Below, piece after piece: positions 26,384-35,114 of a stretch of DNA of 64,000 nucleotides (the stretch's first letter is position 1; the number at the start of each line of letters is the position of its first letter). Below the pieces are notes generated by a model. That model had not been told where the DNA came from, ran no database searches, and worked only from the letters and a program-made list of their open reading frames with translations. A program made the position numbers and the translations under genes. Origin of the DNA: Mesorhizobium sp. CA14 (GTDB taxonomy: Bacteria; Pseudomonadota; Alphaproteobacteria; Rhizobiales; Rhizobiaceae); contig NZ_JAIUHR010000013.1 in the NCBI RefSeq assembly GCF_020165195.1, positions 78,106 through 142,105 on the forward strand. The letters run 5' to 3'.

Positions 26384-27269
26384 GCTTCTTGCCTCCGAAT
26401 TCGAGATAGGCCCATGGCACGATGACGATCACCACCGACAACAGCATCATGGTCGAGGCGGCGAAACCCTGGCCGAGATTCTGGGCGAAGAACATGTAGT
26501 CGTAGACATATTTCGCCGGCACTTCCGAGGCGATGCCGGGGCCGCCGCTAGTCTGCGCCACGACCAGGTCATAAACCTTGACGATGCCGGCCGCGATGAT
26601 CACCAGCGTGGTGATGAAGACCGGCCGCATCATCGGGATGACGATGAAGAGGTAGGTCTTCCACATGGGTATCCCATCCACCCTTGCCGCCTTCCAGATG
26701 TCTTCGTCTATGCCGCGCAGCCCGGCGAGCATCAGACACATGACCAGGCCCGTGCCCTGCCAGAGCGCCGCGATCGAAATGCCGTAGATGACGATGCTGG
26801 AATTATAGAGCGGGTCAAAGCTGAAGCTCGTCCAGCCGAGATCGCGCACGACGCGTTGGACGCCGAAATCCGGGTTGAGCAGCCATTGCCAGACCAGCCC
26901 GGTGACGATGAAGGACAGCGCAAAGGGATAGAGGAAGATGGTGCGGAACGTATCCTCGAAGCGGATCTTCTGGTCGAGAAGGGCTGCAAGCAGGAAGCCG
27001 ATGATCAGCGAGAAGACCAGCGAGATCGCGCCGTAGATCAAGAGGTTCTCGATCGAGACCAGCCAGCGCGACGTCGACCAGAGCCGGTGATACTGGTCGA
27101 GCCCAACGAAATTGAGCCGCGGCAAAAGCTTCGAATTGGTGAAGGAATAGAGCACCGTCCAGGCCGTGCCGCCGACGAACACCACAAGCGCCGTCAGGAT
27201 CATCGGGACCGATGCGACCTTGGCGTTCAGGTTGCGGAAAAGCTTACTGGGGCGTTTGCTGCTGCTCAT
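26376..27269 (-). CDS. Carbohydrate ABC transporter permease (MalF type)
   Basis: 297 residues with about six membrane segments (first: VPMILTALVVFVGGTAWTVLYSF). The EAA loop reads DEDIWKAARVDGIPMWKTYLFIVIP. The protein pairs with the 25451 permease. Its start lies 82 bases after the stop of the substrate-binding protein gene, and its end overlaps the next permease by 8 bases. The spacing is usual for an operon where the binding protein is made in excess. Confidence 0.93.
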   Translation of the reverse strand: MSSSKRPSKLFRNLNAKVASVPMILTALVVFVGGTAWTVLYSFTNSKLLPRLNFVGLDQYHRLWSTSRWLVSIENLLIYGAISLVFSLIIGFLLAALLDQKIRFEDTFRTIFLYPFALSFIVTGLVWQWLLNPDFGVQRVVRDLGWTSFSFDPLYNSSIVIYGISIAALWQGTGLVMCLMLAGLRGIDEDIWKAARVDGIPMWKTYLFIVIPMMRPVFITTLVIIAAGIVKVYDLVVAQTSGGPGIASEVPAKYVYDYMFFAQNLGQGFAASTMMLLSVVIVIVPWAYLEFGGKKRG

Positions 27270-27351
27270 CTCGGCCGGCTGGGCAATGAGGACATCGAGC
27301 TCCCGACCCCGATAGGCTGGGGTCGGAAGCCGGCGGGGGCGCCGGTTGTTG

Positions 27352-28590
27352 TCAGTCCGCAGAGGCGATGATGTCGGCGAAGCGCTTCTGCGCCTCTTCG
27401 AGCGTCATGTCGGGCTTGGCGAAGAATTCGGAGAACAGGTCCTCCTTCTGCTTCTGGGTGTCCTGCGAAAGCAGCTGGTCCGTCCACGGCATGACCGCGC
27501 CCTTGGCGAGGATGGCGAGACCCTTCTTCATGCAGTCGTTCGCTGTGTTGAGGTCGACGTCGCCGCGCACCGGCAGCGAGCCCTTCTTGAGATTGAAGGC
27601 GACCTGGGTCTTGGGGTCGAGTAAGGTTTCGGCGAGCACCACCTGCGCCTTGGACTTCGCTTCATCCTTGAGCAGGGGAAAGTAGAAGGCGTCGCCGCCG
27701 GTGGCGATGACTTCGTTGAGCCCAAGGCCGGGCAGGCAGGTATAGTCCTTGCCGGCGGTCTTGCCGGCGACCTGGAACTCGCCCTGCGCCCAGTCGCCCA
27801 TGATCTGGCCGGCGGCCTTGCCGGTGATGACCAGGTTGGTGGCCTGATTCCAGTCCTGCACATTGGTGTTCTTGGCCATCTTGCGGGCGTCGTCGGCGGC
27901 CTTGAACACCTTGGCGATCTCGGGACCGGCGGCAAACTTGGCGTCCTTGTCCTTGTAGACCTTGAGGAACGTGTCGGTGCCCCCGGTCGCGGCCATCAGC
28001 ACGTCGAAGGCGCCCGATGCCTGCCAGGGCTGGCCGCCCATGGCGAGCGGGATGATGCCAGCCTTTTCCAGCGCCGGCGCGTCCTTAACGTACTCATTCC
28101 AGTCCTTCGGCACTGGCAGGCCGGCCTTCTGGAAGGCCTCGTTGGACAGCCACAGCCATTGCCAGGAATGGATGTTGACCGGCACGCAATAGATCTTGCC
28201 GTCGATCGTGCAGCTATCGAGCAGGCTCTTCGGCCGCACGATCTCCGTCCACTTGTCCTTGGTGGCGATGTCGGTGAGATCGCGCATCAGCCCGGCCTGC
28301 ACCAGCTCCTCCGCCTGGCGGCCGTGGTTGAACTGGGTGGCGCCCATCGGATCGCCGCCGGTGATGCGGCTGATCATGATCGGCCGCGCCGTGCCGCCGG
28401 AGCCGGCGATGGCGCCGTCGACCCAGTGATTGCCCGTCGCGTCGAATGCCTTGGCAAGCTCGGCCACCGCGGCCGCCTCGCCGCCGGAAGTCCACCAGTG
28501 GGTGACCTCCAGGTCGGTCGCGGCGGCCGGACCAGCGAAGTTGAGCGCAACGGTCGCGGCAAAGGCGGCAGTCAGGAATTTATATCGCAT
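27352..28590 (-). CDS. Carbohydrate ABC transporter substrate-binding protein
   Basis: 412 residues. A Sec signal peptide (MRYKFLTAAFAATVALNFAGPAAA) is followed by DLEVTHWWTSGGE, the start of family-1 sugar binding proteins. The hinge and binding regions include FNHGRQAEELV and WNQATNLVITGKAAGQIMGDWAQGEF; this resembles GtsA/glucose-mannose-type binding proteins, with two cysteines in the DSCTIDGKIYC loop. It is periplasmic and delivers sugar to the 25451/26376/24348 importer. It is first in the operon; its promoter overlaps a LacI operator (28610-28623). The sugar itself cannot be deduced. Confidence 0.92.
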   Translation of the reverse strand: MRYKFLTAAFAATVALNFAGPAAATDLEVTHWWTSGGEAAAVAELAKAFDATGNHWVDGAIAGSGGTARPIMISRITGGDPMGATQFNHGRQAEELVQAGLMRDLTDIATKDKWTEIVRPKSLLDSCTIDGKIYCVPVNIHSWQWLWLSNEAFQKAGLPVPKDWNEYVKDAPALEKAGIIPLAMGGQPWQASGAFDVLMAATGGTDTFLKVYKDKDAKFAAGPEIAKVFKAADDARKMAKNTNVQDWNQATNLVITGKAAGQIMGDWAQGEFQVAGKTAGKDYTCLPGLGLNEVIATGGDAFYFPLLKDEAKSKAQVVLAETLLDPKTQVAFNLKKGSLPVRGDVDLNTANDCMKKGLAILAKGAVMPWTDQLLSQDTQKQKEDLFSEFFAKPDMTLEEAQKRFADIIASAD

Positions 28591-28609
28591 TTCGGCTTCC
28601 TCCCAGAAT

Positions 28610-28656
28610 CTGAAACGTTACAGATTTTCGATACGGCAAATGATCCGCCTAGGCAA
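28610..28656 (-). promoter_or_regulatory. Promoter and LacI-type operator of the sugar ABC operon
   Basis: On the minus strand TTGCCT (28656-28651) and TATCGA (28633-28628) are spaced 17 bases apart. Directly after comes CTGTAACGTTTCAG (28623-28610), a near-palindrome around AACGTT that covers the predicted transcription start and lies 20 bases before the ATG. A repressor bound there would block initiation. The same 14-base sequence, inverted, is at 28864-28877. Confidence 0.7.
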
Positions 28657-28855
28657 CCCCTCGCTTCAAAGTCGGGAAACATTTTTTCGAGGCACGAACA
28701 AAATCTTTCTGCCGAGGCGACGAAACTACCGTGGAGGCACTCGATTGGTGCCAAATTCACGCGGAAGCCGATATTTCTTTGTGATTCCAGTGGCTTTCGA
28801 TTGTTCTCCATACTCGGAGCGCAGAGGTTGCGGCCTCGCCTGGCAGTCACGAATC

Positions 28856-28883
28856 TTGGCAACCTGTAACGTTTCAGTATACT
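28856..28883 (+). promoter_or_regulatory. lacI-family gene promoter with the operator in its spacer
   Basis: TTGGCA (28856-28861) and TATACT (28878-28883) are separated by 16 bases; 14 of those (28864-28877) are the operator CTGTAACGTTTCAG. A protein bound there would sit between -35 and -10. This indicates negative autoregulation of the regulator gene that starts at 28977. Confidence 0.7.
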
Positions 28884-28976
28884 GAGCCAAGCTGCGGGCT
28901 AAAGGACGCGCAAAAGTCAACACCGTGCGATTGCCGCACAGCCCCGCGGCTGCTATGCGCCTGACGGGCGGGACGA

Positions 28977-30020
28977 ATGGATAGACGGGTAACGAAGAAG
29001 GACGACGACGCGTCAGGCAAGGAGCGGCCGACGCTGAAGACGCTCGCCTTCATGACGGGGCTTGGTGTCACGACGGTCTCGCGCGCGCTGAAGGATGCGC
29101 CCGAGATCGGCGCCGAGACCAGGCGTCGCGTGCAACTCGTCGCCAAGCAGATCGGCTATCGCCCCAACCGCGCCGGCGTACGTTTGCGGACCGGCAAGAC
29201 CAACGTCATCTCGCTCGTGCTCAACACCGAGCACGAGCTGATGAGCTTCGTCTCGGACATCATCTACGGCGTCACCGAGGTGATCGCAGACACGCCCTAC
29301 CATCTGATCGTCACGCCCTATTCGCGCTCGCAGGATCCGCTGGACCCGGTGCGCTATCTGGTCGAGACGGGCTCGGCCGACGGCGTCATCATCTCACGCA
29401 CCCAGCCCAACGATCCGCGGGCGCGCTACATGCTGGAGCGCGGCATTCCCTTCGCCACGCATGGCCGCACTGACATGGGGCTGGTGCATCCCTATCACGA
29501 CTTCGACAACTACACCTTTGCGGGCGAAGCCGTGCGCTATCTCGCCGGCATGGGCCACAACCGGCTTGCGCTTGTGACGCCGCCGGTTGGCCTCACCTAT
29601 TATGGTCACACGGTGAACGGCTTTGCCGATGCGCTGAGCGAGGTCGGCGCCAGCGAGGTGCCGTTCAACACGGTCTCCATCGACCAGTCGATCGAGCAGA
29701 TCAGGATGCGCACAGCGCAATTGATGCGGCGCAAGGACCGGCCGGACGGCTTCGTCAGCAGCGCCGCCGCAGCGACGCTCGCCATCGTGGCCGGCATCGA
29801 GGATGCCGGGCTGAAGCTCGGTCGCGACGTCGACGTGGTGTCGAAACAATCGTCGGAGCTGCTGCATCTGTTCAGGCGGGAGCTGCTCGTCGTCAACGAG
29901 AACTTCCGGCTGGCCGGCTCCGAACTCGCCCGCGCGGTGCTCGGCTGGATCGGTGGTGCCGACCCGGGCTCGCTGCAATCGCTGAGCACGCCGAGCGAGG
30001 TCCTGCCTTATCGCGGCTGA
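28977..30020 (+). CDS. LacI family transcriptional repressor of the adjacent sugar operon
   Basis: 347 residues. The N-terminal helix-turn-helix (about 18-70) reads TLKTLAFMTGLGVTTVSRALKDAPEIGAETRRRV, with the hinge helix RVQLVAKQIGYRPNRAGVRLRTGKT. The rest is the periplasmic-binding-like sensor. The gene faces the ABC operon across a 386-base region holding two identical operators. It therefore very likely represses both the operon and itself until the imported sugar or a metabolite binds. The inducer is unknown. Confidence 0.92.
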   Translation: MDRRVTKKDDDASGKERPTLKTLAFMTGLGVTTVSRALKDAPEIGAETRRRVQLVAKQIGYRPNRAGVRLRTGKTNVISLVLNTEHELMSFVSDIIYGVTEVIADTPYHLIVTPYSRSQDPLDPVRYLVETGSADGVIISRTQPNDPRARYMLERGIPFATHGRTDMGLVHPYHDFDNYTFAGEAVRYLAGMGHNRLALVTPPVGLTYYGHTVNGFADALSEVGASEVPFNTVSIDQSIEQIRMRTAQLMRRKDRPDGFVSSAAAATLAIVAGIEDAGLKLGRDVDVVSKQSSELLHLFRRELLVVNENFRLAGSELARAVLGWIGGADPGSLQSLSTPSEVLPYRG

Positions 30021-30038
30021 TTGGCGCGACTTGAGGGG

Positions 30039-30149
30039 CAGGTCAGGCCGAGTCGAAAATGGTGGCTTCCGAGAACCGGAGCGGAGCGTACTTAAAGTAC
30101 GTGAGCACCGGAAGCGCAGGAAGCCGCCAATTGCAGGCCGGCCTCACCT
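30039..30149. repeat. Palindromic intergenic element with CAGGTCAGGCC/GGCCTCACCTG ends
   Basis: The 111-base element starts with CAGGTCAGGCC (30039-30049) and ends with GGCCTCACCTG (30139-30149), almost exact inverted copies. Inside, GGCTTCC...CCGGAGCGGAGCGTAC and GTACGTGAGCACCGG...GGAAGCC can fold on one another around TTAA. Truncated relatives of its right end occur at 31678-31701 and 35115-35143, so it is a mobile or copied intergenic palindrome. Confidence 0.7.
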
Positions 30150-30153
30150 GGCC

Positions 30154-31578
30154 CTAGGCGGCCCCACTCCCCCAAGGTCCATGGAACGCCCCCTGCTCGC
30201 CGATACGCTCGAAGCCGTGCGCGCCGAAGAAATCGCGCTGCGCCTGGATCAGGTTCGAGGTGCCGCGGCCCTGGCGGTAGCTGTCGAAATAGGCAAGTGC
30301 CGAGGACAGCGCCGGCACGGGCGAGCCGGCTTCGGATGCGCGCGCCACGATGCGCCTTAGCGACGGATGTGCCTCCTCCATCATGGCGATGAAGGCCGGC
30401 GCCATCAGCAGGTTGGTGGAAGCGCCGCCCGAACCGAACGCCTCGGCCATCGTGTCCAGCATCTGCGAGCGGATGATGCAGCCGGCGCGCCAGATCTTGG
30501 CGATGGTCGGCATCGGCAGGTTCCAGTTGAATTCCTTGGAGGCGCCGCTCATCACCGCAAAGCCTTGGGCGTAAGCCGCGATCTTGCCGGCGAACAAGGC
30601 GAGCTCCAGATCCTTGAGCAGCGCGGCCTTGTCGCCGGACATCTTTTCGACGCCGATATTGCCATAGGCTTTTTCCGCCGCCTGTCGCTCGTCCTTGAGC
30701 GACGACAGCACGCGCGCCGCGACCGCCGCCTCGATCGCCGTCGCCGGAATGCCGAGTTGCTGCGCCTCGATGACCGACCATTTGCCGGTGCCCTTCTGCC
30801 CGGCGCGGTCGAGGATGATGTCGACCACCGGCTTGCCGGTCTTGGGATCGTCGGCGGCGAGAACTTTTGCGGTGATCTCGATCAGGTAGGAGTTGAGCCG
30901 GCCTTTGTTCCATTCTTCGAAGACCTTGCCGATCTCCTTGGGCGCCATGCCGAGACCGTCGCGCAGAATGCCGTAGATCTCGGCGATCATCTGCATGTCG
31001 GCATATTCGATGCCGTTGTGGATGGTCTTGACGAAATGGCCGGCGCCGTCATGTCCGAGCCAGGCGGCGCAAGGCTCGTCCTTGAACTTGGCGGAGATCG
31101 CGGTCAGCACCTTTTCAACGCGCTTCCAGGACTCTTCCGTGCCGCCGACCATGATCGAGGGACCGTGGCGCGCGCCCTCCTCACCGCCCGACACGCCCAT
31201 GCCGATGAAGGTCAGGCCCGAGCCGGACAGCTCCGAGAAGCGGCGCATCGTGTCGCGGAAATTGGCGTTGCCGGCATCGATGACGATGTCGTTGTCGGAA
31301 AGCACGCCGCGCAGCGCCGCGATTTGCTCGTCGACCGGCTTGCCGGCCAGCACCATGATGATGATCGGCCGCGGCGGGCGGATCGCCGCGGCAAGCTCCT
31401 CCAGGCTGGAGCAGGCAACGACCATGTCCTTAAGCGAACCGGCGTTCTCGACGAAGGCGTCGGTGCGCGCGGCGGTGCGGTTGAAGACGGCGATGCGGTG
31501 CCCATGCTCGGCGATGTTGAGCGCCAGGTTGGAACCCATCGTGCCAAGGCCGATCAGGCCGATTTCGGCTTTTTCCAT
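30154..31578 (-). CDS. gnd: 6-phosphogluconate dehydrogenase, decarboxylating
   Basis: 474 residues, the full length for the NADP-dependent enzyme of the pentose phosphate pathway that converts 6-phosphogluconate to ribulose 5-phosphate and CO2. It shows the cofactor loop GLIGLGTMGSNLALNIAEHG, the NADP-contacting NRT, the signature MGVSGGEEGARHGPS (substrate-binding 130-loop), the catalytic Lys/His/Asn stretch GHFVKTIHNGIEYADMQ and the C-terminal tail. The gene is alone; neither zwf nor pgl is nearby. Downstream it ends within the 3' end of a palindromic repeat. Confidence 0.97.
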   Translation of the reverse strand: MEKAEIGLIGLGTMGSNLALNIAEHGHRIAVFNRTAARTDAFVENAGSLKDMVVACSSLEELAAAIRPPRPIIIMVLAGKPVDEQIAALRGVLSDNDIVIDAGNANFRDTMRRFSELSGSGLTFIGMGVSGGEEGARHGPSIMVGGTEESWKRVEKVLTAISAKFKDEPCAAWLGHDGAGHFVKTIHNGIEYADMQMIAEIYGILRDGLGMAPKEIGKVFEEWNKGRLNSYLIEITAKVLAADDPKTGKPVVDIILDRAGQKGTGKWSVIEAQQLGIPATAIEAAVAARVLSSLKDERQAAEKAYGNIGVEKMSGDKAALLKDLELALFAGKIAAYAQGFAVMSGASKEFNWNLPMPTIAKIWRAGCIIRSQMLDTMAEAFGSGGASTNLLMAPAFIAMMEEAHPSLRRIVARASEAGSPVPALSSALAYFDSYRQGRGTSNLIQAQRDFFGAHGFERIGEQGAFHGPWGSGAA

Positions 31579-31677
31579 CGTTTCTTCCCTGCGTTCGGAT
31601 GCTTGTTGTGGGTTGCGTTCTGGAGAACGCCTTTCCCAGATGAATGACGGGCCTTGGCGGCTGCGTCAACCGTCTCG

Positions 31678-31701
31678 CAGGCCGGCCTCACCTGAATATC
31701 A
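31678..31701. repeat. Short copy of the CAGGCCGGCCTCACCTG repeat at the copC-copD 3' end
   Basis: CAGGCCGGCCTCACCTG followed by AATATCA; the last three bases form the stop codon of the CopC-CopD gene. It matches the right end of 30039-30149 and the copy at 35115-35143. Confidence 0.6.
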
Positions 31702-33327
31702 CTCACCGCGGATATCGATCGGCGCCTCGATCTTCACCATCTCGAAGTCCGAAACGAGGATATCGAGCCGGGCGTTCCAGCGGCCGGGGAGCGGGATGAC
31801 GAGATCGTCGATACGCCAGGTACCGTCGCCGGGTTTTCTCGCCGGCCGTTTGATCGGCTCGATACCGGAATCCGGCTTCGACAGCACCAGCGTCACCGCC
31901 TCGGCGTCGAGAGGCCCGAAATCGCCGGTCATGATCATCATCGAAGCGGCGACCTCGCCGGCATGGCCTGGCGTGATGCTGAGATCGGCCATCGCCTTCA
32001 GCGTGTGGATGTGGATCGACACCGGCTGCGCGGCGGCGATCGCCAGCGCGCGTGGCGGCGGGGTGAAGCGCCAGCCGGCGGCGACACCGAAGATGGCGAG
32101 CACGATGACCACCTCGATGCGGATGGAGCGAACCATCCGCCGCTGCACCTCGGTGTCGCCGGCCTCGGCGGGAGCCGTCAACGTCCAGCGGTTGATGGCG
32201 GCCAACGTGAACAGGAAGAGCAGCAGGGCGAGCTTGAGCAGCAGCAGACGGCCATAAGCAGTATGGATCAACGCTACCGGCTGCTGCACCTGGATGATCG
32301 CCAGCACGATGCCGCTGGCGGCAAGCGCGATGACGACCGGCAGGATCGCGCGGGAGAAGCGCCGCAGAAAGGCTTTTGCTTCCGCCGGCTGCTGCCGCAA
32401 CGCCAGCCCGAGCGGCGCCAGCGAACCGGCCCAGAAGGCGATCGCGGTGCCGTGCAGGAACACCAGTGGCCGCGTCAGCCATTGCGGTTGGGCGGCGCTG
32501 GCATGGCCGCTGACGGCAAGGGCGACGCCGACACCGAGCAGTGCTGCGCTTGCCGACAGCTTGCGAAGGCCTGACGGACCGGCAAGCGAAAGCAGCGCGA
32601 GACCGAGCGCGATCAAGCCGATCAGCACCGTCCAGACGAAGCTCGTTTCCAGCGCGGTCTTCCAGACTGTCGGCGCCGCAAACCGGGCGAGCGGCGCGCC
32701 AAGGCCGTCCAGCCCCTGCAACCCTAGCGACAACGGCGCGCCGGCAAGGCCGAAAAGCAGTGCCGCGGCGACGAAGCGCTGGCCGCGGCGCCGGTCCTCG
32801 GCCAACCAGGCAAGCGCGAACGCGCCGCCGATGCCGAGAAAAAGCCCGGCATAGAGAAACAGCTTGCCGAGCCAGATCGCCGCGCGCAGCGTCCAGTCCA
32901 CGGCTTCGCCCGCCACCGGCGCGGCACTTGGCGCGCCGATGGAAAAAAGCGCCGAGCCGCCGACCGGATGGCCGTCGACCGACACCACCCGCCAGCTTAG
33001 CACATGCGTGCCGGATTTGAGCGTTTCGGGATTGTCGATCTCGACCGTCTGGTCCTTGAGACGGAAGGATGTCAGCGCAAGCTGCGAGCCGTCCGGCCGC
33101 ACAAGCGTCAGCACCAGCGGCGAGACAGGCTCGCTGAAGATCAGCGAGAATTTGCCGGGACCTTGCGTCAGCACGGCGCCGTCAGCCGGGTCGGTCGCGA
33201 CAAGCGCCGCATGCGCCAAGGCGCGGCCGGGTATTGCCACTATCGCCATCGCCATAAGCGCCGCGACCAGCCAGGCAAGCGAGCCGGCAAGCATGCGGTT
33301 CATCGAGGAAGGCAGTGCTGCGTTCAT
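31699..33327 (-). CDS. Copper resistance protein, CopC-CopD fusion (YcnJ-like)
   Basis: 542 residues. After a signal segment (LAWLVAALMAMAIVAIPGRALA) the mature CopC part begins HAALVATDPADGAVL, with the N-terminal His that binds copper, and ends near VSVDGHPVGGSALFSIG (the second His). From about residue 150 eight or more membrane segments form CopD, ending in a soluble CopD-associated FixH/YtkA-like tail (about 430-542). The family is thought to bring copper across the inner membrane. The start at 33327 (or MNRML at 33303) gives the shortest sensible signal peptide. It is last in the copper unit. Confidence 0.88.
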   Translation of the reverse strand: MNAALPSSMNRMLAGSLAWLVAALMAMAIVAIPGRALAHAALVATDPADGAVLTQGPGKFSLIFSEPVSPLVLTLVRPDGSQLALTSFRLKDQTVEIDNPETLKSGTHVLSWRVVSVDGHPVGGSALFSIGAPSAAPVAGEAVDWTLRAAIWLGKLFLYAGLFLGIGGAFALAWLAEDRRRGQRFVAAALLFGLAGAPLSLGLQGLDGLGAPLARFAAPTVWKTALETSFVWTVLIGLIALGLALLSLAGPSGLRKLSASAALLGVGVALAVSGHASAAQPQWLTRPLVFLHGTAIAFWAGSLAPLGLALRQQPAEAKAFLRRFSRAILPVVIALAASGIVLAIIQVQQPVALIHTAYGRLLLLKLALLLFLFTLAAINRWTLTAPAEAGDTEVQRRMVRSIRIEVVIVLAIFGVAAGWRFTPPPRALAIAAAQPVSIHIHTLKAMADLSITPGHAGEVAASMMIMTGDFGPLDAEAVTLVLSKPDSGIEPIKRPARKPGDGTWRIDDLVIPLPGRWNARLDILVSDFEMVKIEAPIDIRGE

Positions 33328-33344
33328 GCCGTCATAACAGGAAA

Positions 33345-33375
33345 TGTTGGCGCGCCCCGAGGGAGCGCGCCAACA
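33345..33375 (-). terminator. Strong hairpin between the YcnI and CopC-CopD genes
   Basis: TGTTGGCGCGC (33345-33355) pairs exactly with GCGCGCCAACA (33365-33375), an 11-base stem. On the minus strand it is followed by TTTCCTGTT, not a clean T-run, so it may be an attenuator or mRNA-stabilising structure rather than a full terminator. Confidence 0.45.
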
Positions 33376-33379
33376 GAGA

Positions 33380-33898
33380 TCATTTCTTCGGCAGCAATTT
33401 GATGCCGGGCGCAGGCGTTTCCAAGGCGTCCTCATCCTGGCCCGCCGCCGGGATCTCGATCCAGCGCTCGGCGGCGTCGCCGCATTCCTGCACCACCGGG
33501 AAATAGAGCATCTGGCCGGCCGGCAGATCGGCCGCCAGCGAGGCGCGGAAGACGAACTCGTCATAGAATTCGTCGGGCAGATTGCCGCCACTCCAGTCCA
33601 CTTCCTAGACGCCGGAGGTCAGCGTGTCGCCATAGAGCTGGTAGGATTTCTCGTATTTGCCCTTCTTGACCTGCAGCGTCCAGCCGGGCTTGGGCATCGG
33701 CTTGACCGCGATAACGCCTTCGGGGATCTGCACGCGCACCGCGGTCGTCGCCTTGCCCTCGCAGCCATGCGGCACGCGCAAGACCGCCTTATAGGTCGAG
33801 CCGACGGCCGCTTCCTGCGTTTCGAGCGTAATATGGGCGAGCGCGGCATCCGTCCCGAGCGCGCAAAGCACGCCCGCCGCCAAAAGATACTTCTTCAT
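33380..33898 (-). pseudogene. YcnI/DUF1775 copper-binding protein gene interrupted by an amber codon
   Basis: The frame from 33898 encodes a signal peptide and HITLETQEAAVGSTY, the YcnI/DUF1775 start whose N-terminal His after cleavage binds copper. It continues to YGDTLTSGV and then meets TAG (33605-33607). In the same frame, without shift, the family sequence resumes at once: EVDWSGGNLPDEFYDEFVF, then LYFPVVQECG and APGIKLLPKK, stopping at 33380. The whole product would be 172 residues, normal for the family, so one base change explains the break. It lies between the PCu(A)C and CopC-CopD genes in the copper unit. Readthrough or a sequence error are alternatives. Confidence 0.85.
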
Positions 33899-33928
33899 GA
33901 ATTGTCCCTCTGATTTCGAATTGGCGGA

Positions 33929-34486
33929 TTATTCGGCGTGATCCATGTCGCCCATATCGCCGCTGCCCGTCTCGCCCATGCCTTCGACGGCGAACTCGAC
34001 CTTGACGCTGCCGGCTTTCTCGAAGGTCAGCGTCGCGGGGAATTTCTCGCCCTGCTTCGGCTGCCGCTTCAGGCCGGTGAACATCAGGTGGTAGGCGCCC
34101 GGCTTCAGCGCGACCTTGCCGCCGGCCGGGATCTCCAACCCGCCCTCGACCGGCCGCATGGTCATGACGCCGTCCTTGACGCCCATCTCATGCAGTTCGG
34201 CTTTTTCGGAGATGTCGGAGGAAATCGACAGCAGCCGGTCCGGCACGCTGCCCTTGTTGACCACGGTGAAATAACCGCCTGCCACCTTGGCGCCGGGCGG
34301 CGTCGCCCGCGACCAGGGATGCTCGATCTCGAGATCGCCGACCTTGAACTCATGCGCGAGGGCGGCGGGAATGCAGGCGAAGAGCAGAAGCAAGGTGAGC
34401 ACTGCAAGGCCAACGCGCTGTTGGAGGAGGAAGGGCGGCGTGCCGCGAAAGGCGAAGGCTTGCGCCTTGGGAAGAAGATTGGACAT
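33929..34486 (-). CDS. PCu(A)C periplasmic copper chaperone
   Basis: 185 residues. After a signal segment (VGLAVLTLLLLFACIPAALA) the mature protein begins HEFKVGDLEIEHPWSRATPPGA. The Cu(I) site H(M)x10Mx21HxM is visible as HEMGVKDGVMTM ... YHLMF. A Met/His/Asp-rich C-terminus (GDMGDMDHAE) may give a second copper site. Such proteins deliver Cu(I) to cytochrome oxidase CuA or scavenge copper. It lies 30 bases upstream of the broken YcnI gene and 88 bases after the DUF2946 gene in the same unit. Confidence 0.9.
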   Translation of the reverse strand: MSNLLPKAQAFAFRGTPPFLLQQRVGLAVLTLLLLFACIPAALAHEFKVGDLEIEHPWSRATPPGAKVAGGYFTVVNKGSVPDRLLSISSDISEKAELHEMGVKDGVMTMRPVEGGLEIPAGGKVALKPGAYHLMFTGLKRQPKQGEKFPATLTFEKAGSVKVEFAVEGMGETGSGDMGDMDHAE

Positions 34487-34574
34487 GGTTGCTCCATGAA
34501 TACGGGATCGCGCCGGAATGCGGCCGCGAACAGTCTGATCTTTGGATGAATAGGCCCGCGAAAAGTTCCGCGGG

Positions 34575-34949
34575 TCAGACCATCGCCGGCGGCGCGCGCG
34601 GATTGGCCGGAGAGCGGTCGCGGGCGAAGTCCTGGTGCCGGAAGGCCGGAAGCTGGAAGGCGACGGCCTGGAAAAGCCGGGTCCTGGCCAGCGCGCCTGC
34701 TTCCGGCGGCGGCAGATGCGCCGGCGAAACCATGCTGCAGCCGAGCGAGCAGCAGGCCGGCATATGCTGCTGGTGGGGATCGCCGCCGGGAAGTTTTACG
34801 ACGCCTTCATGCGTGCAGATGACGTTGCCGAAGGCGTCGAGCTGCGAAGGAGCGCCGAAAGCGAAAGCGCCGAGAGAGGACTGAAGCAACAGAAGCAGCG
34901 CCGCGACGAACGCGGCCGGCATGCTCCATCGTCTCAGCCGGATATCCAA
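34575..34949 (-). CDS. DUF2946-type copper-associated small protein
   Basis: About 124 residues if started at the TTG at 34949, which has AGAGG seven bases upstream. An ATG start at 34922 or longer forms from 35057/35093 are possible; the longer ones add an Arg-rich segment unlike a signal peptide. A membrane or signal segment (PAAFVAALLLLLQSSLGAFAF) is followed by CTHEG, HQQHMPACCSLGC and a Pro-rich tail. Cys/His-rich sequences after one membrane segment are typical of DUF2946 proteins found with copper genes. It is the first gene of the minus-strand copper unit. Its role is unknown. Confidence 0.65.
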   Translation of the reverse strand: MDIRLRRWSMPAAFVAALLLLLQSSLGAFAFGAPSQLDAFGNVICTHEGVVKLPGGDPHQQHMPACCSLGCSMVSPAHLPPPEAGALARTRLFQAVAFQLPAFRHQDFARDRSPANPRAPPAMV

Positions 34950-35114
34950 TGCAAAGCCTCTCTCGGAAAGGCGTCGACGGTAGCACGGGGAATGCGGGCG
35001 GGAAATCGGCAAAACCGCGCTGCGGCAACGCGGCGCGACGCGCTTGTTTTTATGCATGTCGTATCCCAACCGCTGCACGCTTCTGGACGACATGCGTTAG
35101 GATCTGTCGAGATT

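Larger units (their letters stand above)
28591..28976. other. Divergent regulatory region between the sugar ABC operon and its LacI gene
   Basis: 386 bases with no gene. Both ends carry promoter plus operator (see the entries at 28610-28656 and 28856-28883). The central part, about 28660-28850, is AT-richer than average and shows no clear further element. The operators are 254 bases apart, which would allow DNA looping. Confidence 0.6.

Noticed and set aside
22416..30020. Trehalose (thu) uptake and use operon
   Set aside because: Gene content is similar (ABC importer, LacI gene, dehydrogenase) but no ThuA-like gene is present and an isomerase is; the sugar remains open.
33380..33601. Separate 73-residue gene MDWSGGNLPDEF...
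   Set aside because: It is the in-frame continuation of the YcnI gene after the amber codon, begins at an internal GTG without an SD, and lacks a signal peptide.
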